In this document: positions 59,201 to 64,000 of the stretch, piece by piece
How positions within the stretch are numbered: position 1 is the stretch's first letter
How the letters are laid out: every line of letters begins with the position of its first letter
NCBI RefSeq assembly: GCF_035046505.1
Contig: NC_089822.1
Coordinates: 209,680,419-209,744,418 of the forward strand
Source of the DNA: Tiliqua scincoides
Lineage: Eukaryota > Chordata > Lepidosauria > Squamata > Scincidae
Length of the DNA stretch: 64,000 nt
Reading direction: 5' to 3'
Translations under genes and position numbers: made by a program
Notes under the pieces: model-generated
The model's database searches: none
Told to the model about the DNA's origin: nothing
The model's input: only the letters and a program-made list of their open reading frames with translations

Positions 59201-62200
59201 AAAAGGGGGGGGGCAATGGGAGCAGGCAGAACAGAGGGCAAAATAGGACAGGGGGAGGGTGCTGACAGCCAGAATAGTCTTTGGAGCCCAGGTCTATGAG
59301 GCTTCTTGATGCAGAGCCCAGGTCTATCTAACCATGTGGCTTTGGCAGCTAAATAAAGTAATATGGAAACCCAAACACACTCCCAAGTCCCTCTAAAATC
59401 TTGAAAATATAGAAAATCCACTGCAGAAAATTAGCATCATTGTGTTTTGGCTCACACTAGAATGGACCGAAATGAACTTCTGTAGCAGCTGCAGCCCAAT
59501 TTTGGAAAACACCAAAATCCGTAGAAAAAAAATAAAACAGTTATCTCCCACCCCTACATATAATGCATCAGTCCTGCACCCAAGAGTGGGTCATAAAGTC
59601 AGTAAAATAGAGGAGTACTTATTCAGAAAAGAACACTACTTTGCATTTTACCACTACAAAATAAAAACAAATGCCATTAGAAGACTAAAATAAATGATAC
59701 TTTGATCTCACTTAAATGTTAACATGTTTTTAACCTGCAGTTGTAGGGCTGCATCAGAATCTTCATAGATACGACGAGCCAATCCATTGTTCTCAGCTGC
59801 CATCTTTTCTAAAGAGCCATAGTCAAGATCATAGCCAAATCCAAGATTATATAAAGGGTATTTGCCTTGAATTGCATTTCTGACATTACTTAAAATTGTT
59901 TGAGTATCTCTTTCACCTACATGAAGAAACACAAGATAAGTTTTTAAAACTCTAAGTTTTTCTTGATGATCTCATTCAAAAACCCGACAAAAACAATAAC
60001 TTTGAATTTTTTCCCAAAAATACCAGTAGTATTGGTTTGACCATCCATTCCCCAAGTGGTAGTGAATTCAGAACAGCCTGTACAGGATTCATTTCTATAA
60101 GCATTGGGGTAATGCAGATCTTAAACTAGATCTCCCAGCCAGAAGCATTCTGGGGCCTAATGGCACCCTGGGAGGTCCTAAGGGTGCCAAGGTTGGGGGG
60201 AGTGATGTGGAAACATCACACCCCTGTGTCACCATGTCACCTTGCGCCTGACACACACACATCCTGCTTCCAAAATGGCTCAATTTCAGAGCCGAGTGGG
60301 TGGGCCCAAGTTGCAGCACTTGCCACTTTAAGTGATGACCTCTGCCTCCTCCCCCCATGGCAAGCCTGGAAAACAGTTACCCACCCCAGTACACCATTAG
60401 CCCCCCCCGGACACCCCCTGCAGCCTGGCACCAGGGCCCACGGGTTCCCCCAGACATCTGCTTCATTCACCACTGATCCAGCAGCCAGTCTCTAGCACTC
60501 AACCTCTTGCACCATCCATATCCTGGCCCCATCATTAAGATGGAGAGATTAAATCTTCATGGACCAAAGGCTCCCACTGAGGTGCAATGCTGCGTTGAAC
60601 ACTGTCAGCTGACTCCAGCCGTACTGTGGTCAGTTGACCCCCTGGTCTCTATAAAACCCCTTACTCCGAGGCCAGTCTGGCAGTGTAAGCAATTTATCAG
60701 AGTAGCAAAAAAGACTTGCCTTGCTCTGCCTTACTTCATCCAGCATTACACAACCTTGTCTCACCCTGCCTCTGCTCCACTGAGTTGCTAGGCACAAAAC
60801 TCCGCTCTGGCCCTGACTCTGCTTTCTTTCTCTGACTGCAAACAGGTGCCAACCTTGACAGCTCCAGCTGCCTCCATCCCAGTGTTTCTCAGTTGCCACA
60901 TCTACCTAGCCAAGGTGTGAAAATTTCCTTGGGAAAGAGAGTGCAGAGTGGCCAATTAGGGAGGAGAGGAGTCAATCACACTCCATGTTTTTTTCAGATC
61001 AGAGTACCTAAGAGGTCAGCTAACCAGTTCGACAAACTGAGTGACTGACTACTGTTATAATACGTAATATCATTTTGAGTGTCTTACCATAAAAAGATGA
61101 TTCATAAGTAATTTATTGTTATAAACTATAACAAGCGCTTAAATGAGTTTGTCCCAGACAAGCGTGTCAGAAGAACAAAAGGAGTATTGTTTGACTTACA
61201 TTGATAACATTGCTGTGAAGCACACCAAATACCAGATGTCTTCTTAACAAGCGGTGATGTTTTAACAAATTATTCTTTGATTATTATTATTTAGCATATC
61301 TGGACTGCATCACAGACTACACCTTTGAACTTTGTTGGGATTCTTTTCCATTCTATTGAAGTCATCTTACTCCTCCCTCCACCAAAATATAAACTAGCAT
61401 CTTCAAACCTTCCAGTAGCTTTGTGGAAAACTGTCATTTTCCTATAGCTTTCTTAAGACAGTGAAGGTTATTTTGCCTGCAGGAAACATACCTTTAGTGG
61501 GTCTGCCATCTGTTAACATGATAATTAAGGAAGCACTTCTATTGGGCAAAATTCCATTTTCTTGAGCTTCAGTCAGCATCTGAATTCCAGCCATTAAGCC
61601 ACCATTAAGATTTGTCCCTAGAAGGTATAGAGGCAATAATTTCAAATAGAGTGTGAATTAGAAGGTTACAGTATTTTTAACCACGGACTTTGATTTCTGC
61701 TCCTAAAATTGGAATTGACATTTTATGTGAACAAAGAGATTCCATGCTAATATTTAAAATGCTAATATTAATATTTAATATTAAGAACATAAGAAGAGCC
61801 CTGCTGGATCAGGCCAAGGGCCTACCTAGTCCAACTTCCTGTAATTCACAGTGGTCCACCAGATGCCTCAGGGAGCACTCAAGACAACAAGATACAGGTA
61901 TCCTGTTGCCACCCCCTTGCATCTGACATTCAGAGATAGGCCACCATTAAAACTCAGAGGCTGCATACAGTCATTATGGCAAGTAACTTGGGATGGACTT
62001 TTCCTCCACAAATCTGTCCAATCCTCTTTTAAAGATATCTAGGCTAGGTGCCATCACCACATCTTGTGGCAAGGAGTTCTATAGACTACTCAGCTGACTA
62101 AAAAAATATTTTATTTTGTCTGTTCTAACTCTTCTGCCAATCAATTTTAGTGGATATCCTCTGGGTTCTGGTGTAGTGCGAGAGGGTAAAGAACTTCCCT

Positions 62201-62492
62201 CTATCCACCCCATTCCTAATTTTATATGTCTCACAGCCCAATCCCATCCCCTTTCCCCACCAGTGCATCTAGTGTTGTGCTGCTGGAGAATTAAGCTGAA
62301 TGCCATTTCCCTCTGAACCTTACATCCAGCTATAGCAATATTCCGAACATAACGTTTTGCTTCCTCCAGGTTCTCAGGAGTTGCTTTGATTAAGGTGTCC
62401 TTCCATTTGTGTACATCATTGCCAAACAGAACAAAATTCAAGTAGTCATCTTCCTTTATATCTTCTAATATTTTTAGCAGGGCATCCTTTGT
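44143..62492 (-). CDS. Gene B: ITIH3-like heavy chain paralogue, 3' part (exons 9-21)
   Basis: A second ITIH heavy chain in the opposite orientation. Exons in coding order: 62324-62492, 61492-61617, 59735-59916, 58828-59013, 58151-58290, 56197-56351, 53451-53456, 52751-52774 (candidate), 49561-49611, 49235-49348, 47522-47726, 46082-46254, 44367-44478, 44143-44272. They give 590 residues and TAG with no stop or broken splice site. All but exons 14 and 16 have the same length as in gene A. The region covers most of the VWA domain, the DPHF processing site and the propeptide. Exons 1-8 must lie beyond position 64000. Unlike gene A, the VWA loop TNLNDG reads TNLNGG, and exon 19 lacks the usual [12 protein letters not shown] block. 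The gene looks functional but more diverged. No AATAAA was seen in the first 450 bases after the stop. Confidence 0.94.
44367..44478 (-). CDS. Gene B exon 20
   Basis: Encodes [19 protein letters not shown] and [17 protein letters not shown]. The donor gtcaat is weaker than in gene A, but the length (112 nt) and phase agree. Confidence 0.93.
44573..44712 (+). mobile_element. 5S rRNA-derived SINE
   Basis: 5S-like head (CTCGGAAGCTAAGCAGGGTC, TACTTGGATGGGAGAC), then the tail ATACCATAGTCTTTTGAGAC. The tail loop reads TTTG where others have TTCG, a CpG decay. In intron 19 of gene B. Confidence 0.9.
44853..44975. repeat. Diverged repeat, copy 2
   Basis: CATATTCACTGGGAGACATG and TTTTAATGGCAGTTGA match 43611-43705. 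The two copies lie on either side of exons 20 and 21 of gene B. Confidence 0.45.
45357..45700. mobile_element. Tigger/MER44-like non-autonomous DNA transposon
   Basis: Starts CAGATGGGACATCCCTCATC and ends with the inverse of CAGGTTGAGTACCCCTTATC. TA flanks both ends. The interior has TTTTGGATTTTAGATTTTTC repeats typical of this group. Confidence 0.75.
46082..46254 (-). CDS. Gene B exon 19, diverged
   Basis: Encodes [31 protein letters not shown] and SEHTHGLLG. By eye 40 of 58 residues equal gene A. The usual WKKHP.HRDF block is lost here. Length (173 nt) and phase are kept. Confidence 0.93.
46955..47116 (+). mobile_element. 5S rRNA-derived SINE with an internal duplication
   Basis: 5S head, hairpin tail CATAGTCTTTCGAGACTGAA. 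AGGCCTGGTTAGTACTTGGA occurs twice in tandem, so part of the internal promoter region is doubled. In intron 18 of gene B. Confidence 0.9.
47522..47726 (-). CDS. Gene B exon 18
   Basis: Encodes [18 protein letters not shown], then [16 protein letters not shown] and [11 protein letters not shown]. 205 nt as in gene A. Confidence 0.95.
47727..49234. other. Intron 17 of gene B
   Basis: No exon, RNA gene or well-bounded repeat recognised. A C-rich stretch lies at 47795-47815. Confidence 0.4.
49235..49348 (-). CDS. Gene B exon 17: Asp-Pro processing site
   Basis: Begins [20 protein letters not shown], which keeps the Asp-Pro cleavage and chondroitin sulfate ester site. 114 nt as in gene A. Confidence 0.95.
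49561..49611 (-). CDS. Gene B exon 16: short linker
   Basis: Encodes [16 protein letters not shown]. 51 nt against 66 in gene A, phase 1 at both ends. The acceptor could also lie 3 bases further in (CAGCAG). Confidence 0.88.
50128..50306. mobile_element. CCAATCC-type MITE, TGA duplication
   Basis: 179 bp, starts GGGCCAAATTCTATCCAA and ends GGATAGGATTGGGCCC, with TGA at 50125-50127 and 50307-50309. Confidence 0.8.
51503..51592 (+). mobile_element. GAGTAGAC-type MITE nested in the hAT
   Basis: 90 bp, starts CAGCCCAATCCTATCCACAC, core ACTTACTTCTGAGTAGACAT, flanked by TGC on both sides. It has an internal hairpin around CCCATTGACTCTAATGGG. Confidence 0.75.
51782..51809. repeat. (GT)n microsatellite
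   Basis: About 13 GT units. Confidence 0.95.
52751..52774 (-). CDS. Gene B candidate extra exon (24 nt)
   Basis: AG before and GTAAGT after, with a pyrimidine-rich lead-in. Phase 1 at both ends, so including it adds eight residues (giving [10 protein letters not shown]) without changing the frame. No homologous sequence was found in gene A. It could be used, optional or chance. Confidence 0.6.
53060..53409 (+). mobile_element. LINE 3' end with C-terminal zinc-finger motif
   Basis: The + frame ends [20 protein letters not shown] followed by C, a C-x2-C-x12-H-x3-C motif found at the C-terminus of some non-LTR retrotransposons. The stop lies in ATACCATAG, and the tail then runs CATAGTCTTTCGAGACTGAA to TTGCCAA, the same tail as the 5S SINEs. 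Clade not assigned. Confidence 0.65.
53451..53456 (-). CDS. Gene B exon 15: 6-nt micro-exon
   Basis: CTGAAG between attgaaaacag and gtaagc, phase 1 at both ends, adding Ala-Glu. Same six bases as gene A at 28492-28497. Confidence 0.88.
53747..53931. mobile_element. Foldback MITE
   Basis: 185 bp that are nearly all inverted repeat. The right arm read inverted is CAGGGTGACCAGATACAATG and the left arm is CAGGGTAATAAGATACAATG. The arms of about 80 bp pair almost to the centre. The flanks AACTATGC and AACCACCC agree weakly (5 of 8). Confidence 0.8.
54511..54998 (+). mobile_element. CAGCCC-subfamily MITE
   Basis: Starts CAGCCCAATCCAGAGC and ends CAGGATTGGGCAC. The interior has GGGAAGCAGCCCC and GGGGCTACACTC. 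TAA on the right only. Confidence 0.7.
55002..55090 (+). mobile_element. GAGTAGAC-type MITE
   Basis: 89 bp directly after the previous MITE. Starts CAACCCAATCCTATCCACAC, core ACTTACTTCTGAGTAGACCT, ends GGATTGGGCT. Confidence 0.75.
55091..56196. other. Intron 14 of gene B, unassigned part
   Basis: Around 55100-55700 there is complex GC-richer sequence with CAGCAAGC repeats that may be an old repeat. No exon or RNA gene recognised. Confidence 0.35.
56197..56351 (-). CDS. Gene B exon 14
   Basis: Encodes [20 protein letters not shown], then [14 protein letters not shown] and ADKPLE. The NLT sequon is kept. 155 nt against 161 in gene A, so two residues shorter, with the same phases. Confidence 0.94.
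57366..57453 (+). mobile_element. GAGTAGAC-type MITE
   Basis: Starts GGCTGCAATCCTATATACAC, core ACTTACTTATGAGTAGAC, ends CATAGGCTTGGGG. Confidence 0.65.
57458..57735 (+). mobile_element. Truncated CAGCCC-subfamily MITE
   Basis: Starts CAGCCCAATCTTGAGCTACC. The interior has GGGAAGCAGTCCTGCAATGG. The right terminus is missing. Confidence 0.6.
58151..58290 (-). CDS. Gene B exon 13
   Basis: Encodes [20 protein letters not shown] and [18 protein letters not shown], then LLEKR. 140 nt as in gene A. Confidence 0.95.
58400..58705 (+). mobile_element. Truncated CAGCCC-subfamily MITE
   Basis: Starts CAGCCCAATCCTGCTGCC. The interior has GGGGCTACTCAATTCTG. The right end is missing. Confidence 0.6.
58828..59013 (-). 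CDS. Gene B exon 12
   Basis: Encodes [32 protein letters not shown] and MAEVKAHG. 186 nt as in gene A. Confidence 0.96.
59735..59916 (-). CDS. Gene B exon 11
   Basis: Encodes [20 protein letters not shown] and [14 protein letters not shown]. 182 nt as in gene A. The donor gttaaa is slightly unusual. Confidence 0.95.
59917..61491. other. Intron 10 of gene B
   Basis: A GC-richer stretch at 60100-60950 with no exon or clear repeat ends. Nothing else recognised. Confidence 0.35.
61492..61617 (-). CDS. Gene B exon 10: VWA loops
   Basis: Encodes [14 protein letters not shown] and [13 protein letters not shown]. The metal-site loop has Gly where gene A and human ITIH3 have Asp (TN.NDG). 126 nt as in gene A. 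Confidence 0.95.
61778..62235 (-). mobile_element. CR1 LINE 3'-end fragment
   Basis: Begins TAAGAACATAAGAAGAGCCC, then TGCTGGATCAGGCCAAGGGC, the inverse of the CR1 3' UTR. The last CR1 codons resemble [12 protein letters not shown]. In intron 9 of gene B. Confidence 0.85.
62324..62492 (-). CDS. Gene B exon 9: VWA domain
   Basis: Encodes [20 protein letters not shown], then [14 protein letters not shown] and [12 protein letters not shown]. 169 nt as in gene A. The donor is gtaagg, phase 1. First gene B exon visible in the window. Confidence 0.94.
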
Positions 62493-64000
62493 CTAAAATA
62501 AAATAAATATAGGTTCAAATCATGGAAATCAGAGGACACCAATGAGGAAATGGATGCCTGAGGGCTGGTTTACACAGAGTATTCCCTACATGTAAGGAGC
62601 CTGGAGCTGGCCATGTGAATATCCCCAGTCACCTGTGGACAAAATCAGCATGAATCAGGCAACCCAGAGTTAACCAGGCAAATTTTTGTAACCATGGCAG
62701 CAGCACAATTCCCAGGTGCTATGATCATGGGATGAGAGGCTGTGCCTGCTTTAGTTAGGGTCAGACTGACTTTTCCTCATGTAAGCATATGTTTAGAGAT
62801 GCTTTTAGAATTGTTTGAGCTTTTCCATACTCACATGTAGGGAAAAATTACTGTATGAACTTGCCTTAAAGTGGCTTATTCAGCCACGAAGCACTGCAGG
62901 TAACTTTGAAAAATGAATTTTAAAAAATTTGACAAGGGGAGGAAAGCTGGGTGTGACTAGCGATCCTGCACAACCCATGAGTAGATTTTTAGGTTATTAC
63001 TTCTTACTATATAGATTTTATTGAGTTTTCCAGTTGTCATAATATTAATTCCACCTACAAATTGATGAAAAACAATATTTCCCACCTCCCACCTCCAAAT
63101 TAACATGTCAAATGATCAATCCGCAAAATGATAGATATATACATACACTAATACACCCACACACCCCAAAAAACAAAATCAACCTTACATTGAGGAGTAC
63201 CAGAATAGTTTCAGTTCTTAAGAATGGCTCTGCGTGGAAAGCTACTGGACTGAGGAGGGGAGCCCTGTGCTCATTTGGGCATGCAGTTCCCCATCAACCT
63301 ATAAATGTACACATGGAAGCTTGCATCTGTGTGTGTTTACTGTTTAGCTATGAAAAAGAGCAACAAGGTACTTTCTCACAGGTCACTAAAGATCAAACCA
63401 CACGTTACTTTAAACATGTAGTTTGAGCCTGTTGTGCATGTTTATTTAGACCCAAACAGCATATATAGGGTTGTGTAGGCAGGTGAACAGCAGCATAGGG
63501 GTGCCAGGCTGTAACTCTTCCCTCCCCTCCTCCACTTGTTCCAATCTGATTCATTTGCCGATCCTGATGGTTGTTCATTACTCTGGAAAACAGACTGACA
63601 CCCTCTACTACCAATATAAGCAATCATGAGGGGCAGCAACATGGATTGCCCAATTTGTGTGCAATTCAGTTTTTTTTAAAAAGCGTGTTAGCCTTAAGTA
63701 CATGCTTAATTTATGTTTTTATCTTGTTTTTTTTTTAATCATGCTTTTTAATTGTGTTTTTAATCAGTGTTGTAAGCTGCCTTGGGTCCCTTCGGGGAGA
63801 AAGGCGGGGCATAAATAAAGTAAATAATTAAATAAATAATTTATCATGTAGTTTGACATTTAAAATGCATTTAAGCCTCTCTTATACTACGTATTTATGT
63901 ACATATTTATCAATGAAAGTATTACATTCAAATGATGGGAAATACAAAATCAGATTTAAATATAACATGTGAAAAACAGCCTCAGAAAAGAGAACAAACA
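62493..64000. other. Intron 8 of gene B, to window edge
   Basis: No [11 protein letters not shown]-type exon 8 was found here, so it should lie past 64000. The matching intron of gene A is about 2.9 kb. Confidence 0.6.
63690..63845 (+). mobile_element. LINE/SINE 3' tail
   Basis: TGTAAGCTGCCTTGGGTCCC, then GGAGAAAGGCGGGGCATAAA and an AATAAATAA run, a common reptile LINE or SINE tail. Confidence 0.6.

Noticed and set aside
44143-62492. Gene B as a processed or dead pseudogene
   Set aside because: It has introns, intact GT-AG sites, matching phases and no stop in the exons seen.

Overview
The window is vertebrate nuclear DNA, most likely from a squamate reptile (lizard or snake). It has long introns, CR1 and L2-type LINEs, a SINE built from 5S rRNA, many short DNA transposons and an ERV-L-like fossil. 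Two protein-coding genes can be read, both heavy chains of the inter-alpha-trypsin inhibitor family (ITIH) and both closest to ITIH3. ITIH heavy chains are secreted liver proteins that are transferred onto hyaluronan.

Gene A (+ strand, 726-34735) is complete. It has 21 exons, consistent splice sites and phases, and an open 890-residue product with a signal peptide, VIT domain, VWA domain with a MIDAS, the Asp-Pro processing site and the C-terminal propeptide. An HNF1-like site lies 64 bases before the ATG. Gene B (- strand, 44143-62492) is a paralogue facing gene A tail to tail. Thirteen exons matching exons 9-21 of gene A are present, plus a candidate extra 24-nt exon. Its first eight exons must lie beyond the right edge. 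Most paired exons have identical lengths, and both genes carry the same 6-nt micro-exon.

Layout: 1-648 upstream flank; 726-34735 gene A, with an ERV-L-like fossil in intron 12 (21569-24648) and many DNA transposons; 34736-44142 the region between the two stop codons, with an L2-type fragment, a rearranged CR1 (36588-42065) and an LTR-like block inside it; 44143-62492 gene B, with three 5S-related or LINE-tail repeats, a 1.4-kb hAT, a foldback element and a CR1 end; 62493-64000 intron 8 of gene B.

The repeats show two patterns beyond ordinary annotation. First, a large set of short elements, most ending in a variant of CCAATCC, share terminal inverted repeats and 3-bp target duplications, mostly of the form TNA (TAA, TGA or TTA). 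One of them sits inside the exon 4 splice donor of gene A. Second, the 5S-derived SINEs end in the same roughly 33-base tail as a separate LINE 3' end in the window. That tail folds into a UUCG hairpin, which suggests a LINE/SINE partnership. No tRNA genes, CRISPR arrays or true 5S genes were seen.
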